Assembly (NCBI RefSeq): GCF_023898315.1
Contig: NC_064619.1
Span: 340,491,650-340,555,649 of the forward strand
Direction of reading: 5' to 3'
Source: Schistocerca nitens
Taxonomy: Eukaryota > Arthropoda > Insecta > Orthoptera > Acrididae
Length of the DNA stretch: 64,000 nucleotides
The translations under genes and the position numbers were made by a program. Below the pieces are notes generated by a model. It saw only the letters and a program-made list of their open reading frames with translations. It did no database searches and was not told where the DNA came from. Of the stretch, positions 1-11,165 are shown piece by piece (within the stretch, counting starts at the first letter, position 1; the number at the start of each line of letters is the position of its first letter).

Positions 1-595
1 GGTGTATCATGTATCTGGTTTAGCGATGAAGTCACATTTACCAATCATGGCCAGGCAAACAACCGAAACATGTACTATGGGTCAGTTGACGATTCCCCTT
101 GGCTTCGTCAGGTGGAACATCAGCGTCCATGGAGTGTGGTGTGGGAATGTGAATCATCAGCTTATAGACCCGTTTTTCATAGACGTAACACTGAACACAT
201 CTTCTAATACACCATCTTCCACGGATGCTAGGAAACGTTCCTCTACAGACAGAACTTGTGGTACTGGTACCAATATGATGGCTGTCCAGCCCGTAGTGCG
301 ACAAGTACTACAGCATGTCTTCACGAATTGTTTCCAAATCGTTGGATTGGACGCAGAGGACATGTACCTTGGCTGGCCCTCCTCGGGTTTGACGCCTATA
401 GACTTTTTTCTGTGGAAGCTGAAAGTCGCCCTCTACAAGGACGTATCAGGTACATCCGATGATATTCAATGACGTGTTACTGCAGCCTTCTCGGACATCT
501 CCGCTGAAATTATAGCACTTGTGCAGCAGTCGTTCCACACCAGACTCCAAGCGTGTACAGATGCTCCCGGTGGTTATTTTGAACACAGCATGTGA
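1..595 (+). pseudogene. mariner-type transposase, 3' fragment
   Basis: This is the C-terminal part of a DDE/D transposase, broken by frameshifts and cut by the window edge. Visible pieces are a FSDE-VTFTNHG block near 20-50, YQYDGCPA near 270-290 (the second catalytic D region), an ELFPNRWIGRRGHVPW stretch near 325-375, and WPSSGLTPIDFFLW near 383-420. It ends in FEHSM and a stop at 593-595. The order matches the pseudogene at 32630-33676, so both belong to one family. The frame changes at least twice, so it cannot make an active enzyme. No terminal inverted repeat was found downstream. Confidence 0.75.
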
Positions 596-1320
596 AGGTC
601 AATTGTCTCGTTACAGATCAGCATCCACATAACTAGTGTATGTACTTATGTTGTTCTTTAGTGTGTGCCACTACAACGATTGTACAACTGCCCGTGTGGA
701 AACTTTGCATAATACGATACCTCGTAAAAGACTGGCACTAGACTCCTGCAACAAACACTACTGATATTCTGATTTACCATAATTTTAGTCTGTTAGTGTG
801 TATAGGAATTGTCCCATTTAAAAAAAGTGTATTTTGTACAAATAATACACTTTCTCAGCAGTATTACAGACTACTGATTGGCTAACAATACGAGCCTCTG
901 ACTACCAATCAGCTCTACGAAAACCACACATCAATAGCACTTTCCATTTCCGCAATATGTACGGTGCAAGTCTTAAGTGATTCACCTTCTATAGTGTTGG
1001 TCTCGCACCAGTATTTATAGCTGAGTGCGATTCCCGACGCTCGCTACGCCATCTGAAGCTCTTTCGTTTTTCAGAGCTTAGTCTCCTCAACACCAATTCA
1101 AAGATAGGTTGTTGGAGAGAGCGTATTCAACACTAACTGGTTCTACTGACCCTCCATTACAGCTACACTTATGGCAGTAGCTTCACCTATTTTACAATCT
1201 TCCCAGTCCGGCACACAGTTTTAATCTTACGGGAAGTTTACAAATAGCGCATGATTTGTTGCATGGCTTCATTCTGGAAACACCTTCCGGGGCTGCGGCT
1301 AACGTTTCACTACTGTTTCC
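596..1320. other. intergenic, nothing recognised
   Basis: AT-rich DNA with no convincing ORF, RNA gene or repeat boundary. A TATTTATAG string near 1011 is the only promoter-like word and has no gene downstream. Confidence 0.5.
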
Positions 1321-1324
1321 CTTT

Positions 1325-1570
1325 TCCTCACAAAACTTGTCGAACCAGAGGAAGCGTACAACAACGTAAAATATCCCGAGTTTTTGGAAATTGTAACAAA
1401 AAAATAGGTTTAAGTTATAGGGAAATGTGGGTATTATGCAATATGTACGTGAGTCAAGAGTGAACAAAAAGAATGGAAAAGCAAGAGAGAAGTGATTGGA
1501 CAAGGCGTAAGTCAACGATGCAGTCTTTCTCCCCTGTTATTCAACATGGAAGAAGTAAAAGAAAGGAATA
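1325..1570 (+). pseudogene. LINE reverse transcriptase scrap
   Basis: Across two frames, this stretch reads as the palm region of a non-LTR reverse transcriptase. An EEAYNNVKYPEFLEI block (compare DLEKAYDNV in these enzymes) lies near 1344-1390. A IGLSYREMWVLCNMYVSQE block lies near 1407-1460. A GQGVSQRCSLSPLLFN block, which matches the conserved GVRQGCSLSPLLFN motif, lies near 1500-1545. The order and spacing fit the family, but the frame is broken and both ends are missing. This is a small dead fragment; the clade is unassigned. Confidence 0.6.
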
Positions 1571-1639
1571 GGAGAGGGATGAAATAATGTCAACGGTAAG
1601 ATTTATTCAAACACACTTGGGAATGCAGCCGGGTGAGGT

Positions 1640-2445
1640 TCCCGACAACCGCCGATATTTCGACAGGTGCATAATGCCGTCATTTTCAAGGGAGAAACGC
1701 AACTAGAATGCACTGTGCAAGCATATTTGAAACCTCGGTATATGGGGCACTTGCTAGTACCACCAGAAAATCAAAGATGGCCGCAATCGGACGTTACGAG
1801 TAGTGAATATTAATTAGTAACCTGTGAGCAAGTAGCATTAACTCAATTCTTCTGTTTTGACCAAAGAGAGAGCAGGATTTCAAGCAGAATTTGAACTAAA
1901 ATCTCGGCCTCTATTTGTAAGATCACGTGCTAATTTAATCTAAATTGCTACCTTAATAAGACCAACCCAAAAACTGGAAGTATATGCCAGAATCTCAGTG
2001 TTGTTTCCATAGGATGTCCGGTACCAATACAATGTTCTACAATGGCGGATTCGCGCGGCTGAAATAACGTGGGCCCTATGAAACAAGGTACGATGTACCT
2101 TTTCACGTGAGTCGGATAGTGACAACTATCAACCTGAAGATAAAAGCGGTCTTCCTTCCCATACTCCATAGTGAAGCGAATATTGGGATGGATTGAATGC
2201 AGAGCTTCTAAAAAGTTGTTTGAATTCTCTCTTCCAAGGGTCAAACAATAAAAGTATCGCTTACATATCTTTAAAAAAAGCACATGTTTTAATACCGCCG
2301 ACTCCAGAGCACGTTCCACGAAATCTTCCATATCAAATTGGCACAATAGGTGACGAAGTTGTTCGAACACTATACATACCGGCAGAAACTAAAATTTCAC
2401 TTTGTTTACCCCCACGGGGAGGAACTATATCGTTGCTAATTTGAT
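1640..2445 (-). pseudogene. Penelope-like element remnant (RT/GIY-YIG)
   Basis: A minus-strand open stretch of about 140 codons (1948-2370) resembles the C-terminal half of Penelope-like reverse transcriptases. NNFLEALHSIHPNIRFTMEYG near its middle parallels FLVQLNSINPKIQFTMENR in the better copy at 53542-54228. VEHCIGTGHPMETT near its end parallels the GIY-YIG endonuclease tail (AEHC-GTGH). The region between these two blocks looks shortened. A terminal sequence typical of these elements follows to about 1640. It is dead: no YVDD catalytic motif survives. Confidence 0.65.
1855..2010 (-). repeat. direct repeat copy 1 (PLE tail)
   Basis: About 150 bp that recurs at 2518-2665 with roughly 85-90 percent identity by eye. 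Both contain the string ctaatttaatctaaattgct. On the minus strand it encodes a decayed PLE endonuclease tail (LINRDGGF-type block). Confidence 0.75.
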
Positions 2446-2517
2446 TAGAAAACTGAATTGCACCGTGCAGTTCATTTTTGTTACGGTATCGAGGCCATAA
2501 TGTTGTTCCAAAGGTTC

Positions 2518-2665
2518 TACCAAGGAGAGAACAGGATTACAAGCATAATTGGAACAAAAACCTCCGTCTCTATTTATAAGGCCACGTGCTAATTTAATCT
2601 AAATTGCTACCTTAATAACACCACCCTAAAAGCTGGAAGTACACGCCAGAATCTCACTGTTGTTC
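2518..2665 (-). repeat. direct repeat copy 2 (PLE tail)
   Basis: Second copy of the repeat at 1855-2010. Its minus-strand reading preserves GLINRDGGFCSN-like residues better than copy 1. It lies just upstream (minus sense) of the RT remnant, so two PLE 3' ends lie in tandem here. Confidence 0.7.
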
Positions 2666-2819
2666 AGCTCTTATTCTTGAAAGGACTATACTCACCGACT
2701 GCTGATATTTTGCCCACGGAATTTTCGGTTTCATTTGATGACTGCTTGAAAAGTTGCGGCATTTTATTGTAATGCTTCTTGGTAGCAGTCTGACTGGGAA
2801 TTTCGTTCTGTAACTGCCC

Positions 2820-4560
2820 AGCATTCAATTAAGTTTGAAGGATTCTATGATTTGGAATGTAATGTTACTTCACGACTTTCTGTGATGAATCTCACGGAGA
2901 AGACTTTGGACGACGCAGGTTTATCCATGCTAGCGGAGGGTTTAAGCTTTGCACCGACGCCCTAGCGTTTACCAGTTTTGTCTTTATAAGTTCTGCAGAA
3001 GAGGTTGCTTTTAAACTACCTTCTGAAGCTGCCTAGGAGGTTAGGAGAGAAGTATGTCGTATGTTGACTGGGGTACGTTCATCCGATGAGTAATATTACA
3101 GCAGCTGGGAGGACTGCTTTGCTTTCAGTCAGGTTACATCCTGATACTGTTATCTCACCACGGAAAAGGGTAATGCTACAGTTGTGGTGGACAAGCAGGA
3201 TTATGATCAGTAAAAACAGTTTCTGTGTGATTCAGCGTAACGCAGATTCAGTGGTGACCTGATAAAATGCCCGCATCCCGTGGTCGTGCGGTAGCGTTCT
3301 CGCTTCCCACGCCCGGGTTCCCGGGTTCGATTCCCGGCGGGGTCAGGAATTTTCTCTGCCTCGTGATGGCTGGGTGTTGTGTGATGTCCTTAGGTTAGTT
3401 AGGTTTAAGTAGTTCTAAGTTCTAGGGGACTGATGACCATGGATGTTAAGTCCCATAGTGCTCAGAGCCATTTGAACCATATTTTTGAACCTGATAAAAA
3501 AGGTTGAGCTAAGGATTAACAACATCCTGAAGGAAAGTTACTTGTCCCAAGAGACTATCGAGAATCTTAACTCTGTGCTGTCCCTCATGGATTATATGGC
3601 CTCCAGAAGATCCACAAGGAGTGAGTACCTCTTAGACCTGTTGTCAGTAACACTGGGGTTCCGACATAACGTGTAGCGAAACCCACAAGTAAGTCGGTAT
3701 GTTCCTCAGATTAAGAATTCGGCGGATTTCATATTTCGATTAGAGGGAATGCGTTTGAATGACTCTGATATCCTAGTTAGTTTTGGTATGTTCTCTCTCT
3801 TCTCTCGCGTTCCTCTGTCTGATTTGTTACAACTGACTGAAGCAGGGTTTGGTGTTGAATTAACGAAATGTTCCGAGAAGTGTTTATTTACTTTTTATTC
3901 TGTGATCAGTTTTTTTCGTATCCTAGTTCATGGGCCCCCGTCGTCTCAGACCCAGAAAGTTTGTCAGCACAACTGACCAACCTCGCAGTCACATTTACCC
4001 ATAAAATAGATCAGACGCGGTTTGCGCTACCAGACAACGGTGAATCGGATGAGAGATGAAAATAACGAGGTGGTACGGCCTTTTTGCCTTACGCAGGTAA
4101 CTTTTCAGCAGGTTTGGTCTTACTCTGCGGAATCGCGGTGAGAAGTGCATTTTTCGACTACAGCTGTACAGATCCTTTTAGGGTCTCTAAAGGATGATCT
4201 TGGGTTACTTAAGGCGGGTGTTCGTCGTATTCTTTTCAGTTGTGGGATATCATACATTGGGCAGCCTATGGAATGAAACTACACAGAGATTCTCGTGCGT
4301 ACTTCTATCTACTGGGATGGTGTTATTAAGGAAGCAGCTCAGTTTATTAACGAGTGACTTTAGGAATAGAAACGGAGGTTCTTGCTTAAATTCTGTTTGG
4401 AATCCTGCTCTCTCCAGGATCAAACAACAGAGGAATGGAGTTAATATTACTCGTTCGAGCGTTGATAGTTTTTTCCCCTTTTTTAAAAAACTAGCTTTCG
4501 GTCCATGCCCGTTCAGCCATCTCAATAGCGTAGTGACGATACGAACGTAAGGACAAGTAA
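2820..4560 (+). pseudogene. Penelope-like element, decayed RT
   Basis: Several frames in order recover a Penelope-like reverse transcriptase. An N-terminal block near 2900-2960 reads LDDAGLSMLAEGLSFAPTP. GNATVVVDKQDYDQ follows near 3168-3210. A RFYGLQKIHKE and PLRPVVSNTGVPTYNV region lies near 3600-3680. NSADF..LEGMRLNDSDILVSFGMFSLF lies near 3715-3800. The endonuclease tail RNGGSCLNSVWNPALSRIKQQR lies near 4370-4435. The YVDD region is not intact. A SINE interrupts it at 3268-3488. This is a dead copy on the plus strand, opposite in orientation to the remnant at 1640-2445. Confidence 0.75.
3268..3488 (+). mobile_element. tRNA-derived SINE with 11-bp TSD
   Basis: The head (about 3268-3345) is tRNA-like: a box-A-like GTGGTCGTGCGGTAGCG and a box B GGGTTCGATTCCC. 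The body holds gtgatgtccttaggttagtt and gctcagagccatttgaacc. It is flanked by a perfect 11-bp target duplication, acctgataaaa, at 3257-3267 and 3489-3499. It is inserted in the PLE pseudogene; removing the SINE and one duplication restores the surrounding PLE frame. The same body is in the SINE at 37684. Confidence 0.92.
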
Positions 4561-4567
4561 ACACCCA

Positions 4568-4655
4568 GGCCCCGAGCGAGTTTCCGGCCTAGTCGGGATT
4601 CGAAGCCGGACCTATTCGCTTAGCAATTCGCAGCGCTGAGTGCGCAGCTACTTTT
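4568..4655 (-). repeat. tRNA-like SINE head fragment
   Basis: The minus strand reads as a tRNA-like promoter with box B GGCTTCGAATCCC and upstream AGCTGCGCACTCAGCGCTGCG. There is no paired acceptor stem, so this is a SINE head or tRNA relic, not a functional tRNA. Confidence 0.4.
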
Positions 4656-5500
4656 TTAATCGGTTTTTTATCAGGGTGAGTTCGTGGTATGACGAAACTT
4701 TGGTACACCATAGTGTTACATGAGCTGCAAATGGGAAAAAATTAATTATGGTAACAGAATAATAATAAAAAGAGAAAGGAATAAGAACCCGAGAACATAC
4801 CTGACAAATCCCTAGCAAGCTCTCATGCTATGTATCAACAGTTTCTTATCCAGCTTTTTTTATTTCACAATTTTTAAAAATTTTAATGTATTTTGTATTT
4901 TTATTATTTTAATTTTAATTTTTTTATTTTGTATTTTTCTATTGTTTTTTATTTTTTGTTGTTAAACGTATGGAAACTTGTGTTCCTGTTGTTCAATATG
5001 AACCAGAATATTTACTTTAAATAGAACAAGAAATACTTAAAAATCCAAAGATTCCAATTTCTTTCCTCGAACTCCAAACAACTGAATTTGCTGGATTACA
5101 AGGAAAAAGAACTTTTTAACTAGACATCAATAGTCCAACACCGGACAATACCCGGAATGGAACTAGGAAGATCGGCGATGGGTATGGTGAGACAGACTCC
5201 CTATCACGCCATCCTTTAACAACTGAGTAACAGCTCAGACAGTTGGCAGGCCGCCTGCCTCACTGGGTCAGTCAGCTTTATTTGGTTTTCAGTTTTTTTA
5301 GTCATCTACGACCTATCAATTAAAACTCCTGGGAACAGGTGCGAAAATTTCAACAATTGTTTTCTCTGAGATTCGGCCAAGTGCCCAAGCTCGAATTCAG
5401 CCCCTTTACCTTGAATGTGACAAAAATTAGATGAGATCACATGGTGACAAAATTTTGACTTCGAATCCAGATGAATTTGAAGTATGTCTCTCAGTGTGAG
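4656..5500. other. intergenic with T-rich low complexity
   Basis: No gene seen. 4850-4970 is almost pure T/A (T runs with scattered A and G). The rest is AT-rich unique sequence. Confidence 0.5.
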
Positions 5501-5635
5501 TAATCAAGCATGCACTAAGTGTGCTCCAAAAAATATAGTTCACAGTTTCACTACCAAACGGTTTCACTCCCGACGTGCATAGTCAAGTAAGCACTAAGTG
5601 TGCTCTAAAGACTCATAGTGAACGGTTTCACTATC
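5501..5635. repeat. two-unit imperfect tandem repeat
   Basis: Two units with a period of about 79 bp share gcactaagtgtgctc and a following frame of ata-gt-ca-gtttcacta (5501-5555 and 5581-5635). Origin unknown. Confidence 0.6.
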
Positions 5636-5899
5636 TAAAACCTCACAGGCCATGCAATCCTTCCTATTCTGAGTTTGCAATAAATTTTTCTCGCACCTGC
5701 TGAAGTGTCACCGTAAACAGTCCAACAAACCTCATTCACAGGTCGCAACCTTGGAAACCCAGCAATACCTCTGCAACAATTAAACCAATCTTAATCAATT
5801 AGGGAAATACTCCTACATGAGTCTACTGGTGTCCCCAGGCGTTAAGCACATAGACCGGTACTTGCGGAGGGCACCTGTGCAACTTTAACCACACTTACC

Positions 5900-7003
5900 T
5901 TGAGATGCCTGTGGACCTGTGATGCCTGTGGGCCTAGTAAAGGCTCCTTGTGTCAGCTGCTTGCTCCACTCTCCCACGGGACCCCCCAATTCGAAACGAA
6001 AAGCTCTGTCCTACATCACCAGAAACATATACGCTATAGACCATTGCCCTTTCTAGGTTTGACACAAGCGTGCCTCAGCGACAACTGCTCCGTCTCAGAC
6101 GGTCCTAGGTTCCCACGCTTCTCATCAGCATAACCAATACTTTATATATTAACTACCATACGATCTAAATCAGCAGACGATCTTGGCTTTTCTGCAAACA
6201 TCACCTACAACAGACCCAAAGATCTCATGCCCTCCAAAACACTCATTACAACTTCAGCTTAGGAAACGTCTAAACGTAGAGCAATCCTAACCGCACGTTC
6301 CTACTCAACATAGTCAGGCATGGTTTCTTCAGCAGCTTGAACCTTATGGAAATATTAGTCAGGCACATCATTCCACCTATGTGTGCCAAAACAGTCACCA
6401 AGAATTCTTTCGTGTAGAGTCGTCATAGCTTCTCTCTCCTCCAACATCTTGGTTATAAGCTAGCTTGAACAGCCATGGGACAAAGGGTTAATGGCCTGAT
6501 AAACCAACGCCCCAGAGATCTGTAAAGCCGCAGCCTACTCTTGCAGTCTAACAGTAAGCCACAAATTTTCTTAGATATGACCAATGTCTTTAACAGAGAG
6601 CACTCTCTCGTTTTGAATAATGGGCAACAGTGAGTTCAGAAGTATGCTAAATTGGTTTCATGGCTCATCTCGCCTCGCCACAACTTCCCCTTCCGTAACA
6701 TCCCCCACCCCCCTGTATTCTTGCCATTTAACAAAAGAGAGGACTCTCTGAACTCAAATAATTTCTTCCTGAAGGGATTATATAAAGGTGTCATCTTTGC
6801 AGTCCTTATCAATTAGGCAGAGGTAAGTACCTCTGTTTACGATATGATCCACTAAAGCATGTAATTGCAACATCTGTGCATGGAGGGAGGGGGGCGGGGC
6901 GGAATGCCTTCCAACAAACCAAAACCCTCCTGCACAACACTGAGTAAGGAGGAACATGTGGCGCATTCTGTATACATGTCATCCACCAACTGCGCCGTGA
7001 TAT
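5900..7003 (-). pseudogene. older LTR-element gag, C-terminal part (interrupted)
   Basis: Minus-strand continuation of the gag-like reading begun at 29633-29778, separated from it by the 22.6-kb LTR array. Protein-like stretches are ITAQLVDDMYTECATCSSLL at 7002-6940; MLQLHALVDHIVNRGTYL at about 6880-6825 in a second frame; KWQEYRGVGDVTEGEVV at 6733-6680; and LLNSLLPIIQNERVLSVKDI at about 6640-6580. A frameshift falls in the C/G homopolymer run near 6890-6900, and several stops follow. The order suggests a Gag of about 400 residues. No zinc knuckle was identified. The family is an inference. Confidence 0.5.
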
Positions 7004-8824
7004 TGAGAGGCACCCACATGCCTTTCTCATACTGTGGCATCAAGCAGTCAGGCCTGCAAGATGAGTGGTCTGCCAAGCGAGTGGATTCATTCTTATTTAT
7101 CGAGTAACATGAACTCTCGTACTCACAATTAAGTTACAAATTATCCTCCTGTATGAATAATACGCAACGGAAACGCACATCTGACTATCAGTAATTTACA
7201 GAACTCTGTCTGTTCACTACGCACTGGCAATACCACACTTTTTTTTTATTTAACGGCTTTTATCAACACGTGGCCATCGCACTGAATATGAGTGGCGCAC
7301 ACATTATAAATTCTGGATGTCATGACGACATACAATTCCAAGGAAAAGGCCACCAATCTTTTTCTTTTCACTATCTTATTTATTCCGGTAAATTCTATAA
7401 CCTAAACACACAATTTCTATAACCTACAACAATAACACATGAGAAATTCCGCCCAGTAGGGCATGGCTTTACATTGGTGAATCACTATCTTATGGTCTCG
7501 TAATTATTTAACGCTACAGTGCACTTTCTGGATAGGATGGTGGATCTTTTATTATTTCTCACACTTCGACTCTCACAATCATCATCACGAAACTTTCCTC
7601 CAGACCGAGCAGTACAAAAGGAACACGCATAAACCACTATCTCTGAAACTACCTTGCTACTCTCCCATGCAAACCACACATACTTAAATTACATGACATA
7701 CACCACACTGCAACATGAAATACAACACAGGGAATAGTCACAACATTATCACTTTCAGCTTTCCCACTTCAATTAATATTTATCCAAGTTTCACACGACA
7801 CTGCCCCATTTCGTAATTCTACTTTCCTACTATGAACTCTGGAGATATATGCACGTCTTCCTGTGTAATGCAAGCCAAGTGGCGTTGCTGGATAGACGGC
7901 TGACTCACCTTGTTTCTCTCTCTGAGTATTATAGTTTGAATCAAGCGTCACACGGAAACATATCTCGCAAAGTAATATTAAGAACATATTCATTACACAC
8001 ACGAGTCCTCAACTGATACCATGGACGAGTACTTCTCTTTATCCTTTGTCTCATACACAGATTGAGACTCACACAGTACTCACCACGTGGAAGTACTCAC
8101 CTCTAATTTCAAGTCCTGCACACGCTATTTCTTAAATATTTCAACTTATAGTACACACGCTAGTAATTCAGCTTAACTTAAGCACACGGAAGTATTTCAT
8201 CTTATTGCTACACGTGGTTTCATTGTGACCGTTGGTCACATCCGAAATTACTACGATCCCATTAATATTACCTGCCTGACATTTAATTCTCCCCACAAAA
8301 ATTCCTGAAATAGAGAAATTATTATTTCAAACTACTCTTAAATATTCCACATGCATACCATGTCTCCACTCTTTTGTCTTTACGGAGCACAACTAAGACA
8401 GGTCTTAACAGCACAAGATCCAGCGGCAGAGTGCTGAAACATGGCCGTTCTTCAGGTCCTCTCGCACCTCTGCCAAAGTAGGGGAGCACCTTGCTACCGT
8501 ATTGGTCAGCCACATTTCAGGCGCTCAAAGCTCAGGTAAACTTCATCTCTTTGGTCCCACCAAAGGTGGCCAAAGGATCATCTCAAAGATGATCATACAT
8601 TCATTCATTTGACAGACTCACCAAACTGGATGTAGGGATTTATTTTGTGGGAGTGCACATGTGATCAATTAAATAAATAAATTGTCATTCTTTCCTACAC
8701 TGGTATCCGGCTTCGCTATATTAATTGAAATTGAGTTATTTTACAAAAAAAATGTGTTGTTCTGACAAAAATAATGAAGTATGTTGTACCTATTTTCAAT
8801 GTCGGGCGGTACTGTACCCTTTCA
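7004..8824 (-). repeat. LTR 1 (3'-most LTR of the array)
   Basis: 1821 bp, TG...CA when read on the minus strand. Nearly identical to LTR 3 and to LTR 2 apart from a 39-bp net insertion in LTR 2. Short open frames inside (for example near 7485 and 7769) recur only because the LTR does and show no known domain. Confidence 0.92.
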
Positions 8825-10596
8825 CCACCGGCTACCCATGCAGAATAAAATGGCATGGTACTATCCTTGAAATGCGAGGGTAGTTCTGAACATTTTTTTT
8901 AAGAAAGCTGTATTAGAACAAACGTAGCAAGTCATCAAAATAACCAGGAGGAGGCCTTAGCCCCTGGTGACCTCAAATAGACGACCAAATGCTGTTACTT
9001 TACCAAATTATTGACACAGTTGTTGCATTATTGTACTCTCCACAATCTGGAGTAACGTACACATACAAATTTACATCAATCCAAATGACAAATAAAACAT
9101 TACATCATACAAATAAAAAATAATGGTGAGATAAAAATTTGCTTGGTTACCGGGATCTCCGTTATTTTTAGGAGTAATCCAAACTTCACTAATTCTATGA
9201 CAAACAAGAAAAATACTAATTGTACTCATGAAATTTTAAATGGCTCACCATCCAAACACAGAACAAGTAATCCGACATTCATAAATTGTGTTGTAATAAT
9301 CTTTTACACGGCAATGTCTAAATACAAAACAAAATCAACAAAAGAAAAAATTGCGTACCCTACTTCCATGTATAATGTCAGGCTCCATACCATTACTCTA
9401 AAATATACATCAAACGTACAGAGAAATAAAACTGAGAAGAAAAACAATGAAATATACCACAAGTTACATACTGGTTACGTGATATAGTTCATCTAAGACA
9501 TCATGTCATACCTCATTAACTATCATCACTTAAGCAATTGCCACCACTACTCGACTGTGAGTTTAACCTTATCCTTGTCCACCAGTACAAATACCTGCTG
9601 CTGAGCTAGTCAGTCCATCAACTTTGATCAATACACGGAGTAAATAGTTTGCAATAAGTGCTTGAATCCACCAGTAGCTCTCGTACCTTACTCTACTGCT
9701 CATTTCTCTGTTGTTACACATTTAGACGACAAGAACTTGCATTTAGACTAGCCTTCGTTACACTTTAATGTGAAATATCACCACTGTGATAATGCAAATA
9801 AGTGGCTTCAGTCAACACACCAACAAGATCATTACTGTCCACGACATCAAAATGCATCAGTTAATTCCGATATTTGTTGTACAATGCAAACTCTTGTCCC
9901 CTGTGACAACCTTATTGATCAATGCAACAAGAGCCACTACGTTAGTATTACGCCACTGGCTAATAATTAAAGCATCATTGTACCAAATATTCCAATAAAC
10001 ATGCTACGTGAACTGGTAACCCAGAACAAACAAAAACAAAAAAAAACACTAACTATTCTAAACACAAATGTTAATGAAATACAGTTACACTTGCTGTCCC
10101 TTCAGGAATGAAACATATAAAAAAAATTTACACAATTACAAGTACAAATACATTATTCCCTATTTGCGAGTCACACGGAATCATTTCATTCTGTGATTTT
10201 CTTGGGGTCAAAAAAGTTGCTGACAGGTTCCCTAGAAACACTGTCTCGGTGTCAAAGCTCTCCCATGGTTACCCAGACGAAAGTCTTTAGGTCACTCAAA
10301 TCGGCATTTTGAACATGCACTGAACAGTAAACTGTATCTCACATTAAACACAAATGTCATAGTCACTCTCAGAGTACCATCCACACGAATCTGGTCGTCC
10401 AGAAACGGCTCTACCACTACTATTACCCACGGTTCTGTCCTTTCAGTTCATGTTGTAATTAAAAGTCGTCAGTTCCAACAAACAGCACTTTTTCCCGCAC
10501 CAATTAAAGAAATGTCTCCTACTACAAATGCAAATGTCAATGTCCCACTTTAGTTTCTTGCGTTCATACAATAATTAGTCACCAAACGACAACTGT
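8825..10596. other. AT-rich 3' internal segment of element copy 1
   Basis: Noncoding by eye and repeated at 20958-22728. The sequence just upstream of the 3' LTR (minus sense) is only weakly purine-rich (GGGTAGCCGGTGG), so the polypurine tract is unclear. Confidence 0.7.
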
Positions 10597-10842
10597 CCTC
10601 TTTAAGTATACCAAGCGTACCACATGCAATTCACAAAGCACACTTAACAAGTCACTGCCAAAAGTTTATGGATCCCACCGTTCAGTGGTGAAGACAAAAC
10701 AAAACTATCGTCCTGTCTGCTAAAGACAAAATCTTTTCCACCACTCACAACGTGGAAACACCAGTCCTTCACTTTCCACCTTATGGAGACATACGAGCAG
10801 TCATCTTGTTTCACGGCTCCACAGTCCAGTACTAGTTAATAG

Positions 10843-11165
10843 TTGCTGGTAAAAAATGCCCGCCGGACTCTGCCACGCATCGTTCATTCTGCCGTGGCGC
10901 CGCCGCGCGAGCCGTTGAGCAGAAGAAACCACCTGCTGTTGCCTCTGCGGGATACTTTCCCCAGTCGTAAGGGTGGCGGAACTTATGAATGGCCAGTGGT
11001 ACGTGCGTGTCGCCCCAGGCCGTTGACCTGCTGTAGTAGGCGCGTGGTGTGTACCTCGACCGGCAGTGGAGTGGGGAGCGCACCGGCTCTGTTGCCTCTC
11101 CCATGCCGACGTCAGCTTGGCTTATGTGGTATGGGCGCGTTCTGTGTAGCCCCTCAGCGCTACAA
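10843..11165 (-). other. GC-rich island with 90-codon ORF, copy B1
   Basis: A sharply GC-rich block in otherwise AT-rich DNA. The minus strand is open for about 90 codons (11104-10832) beginning MGEATEPVRSPLHCRSRY and rich in Arg, Ala and Pro. No family recognised. A 134-codon frame on the plus strand is equally open, so GC content alone may explain both. It could be captured host sequence or an internal regulatory region. Confidence 0.45.

Noticed and set aside
1192-1515. A 107-codon minus ORF
   Set aside because: Overlaps a LINE RT scrap readable on the plus strand; no features of its own.
9143-9487. A 114-codon plus ORF, repeated at 21275
   Set aside because: Lys/Asn/Thr-rich reading of AT-rich noncoding element sequence, on the strand opposite to the element.
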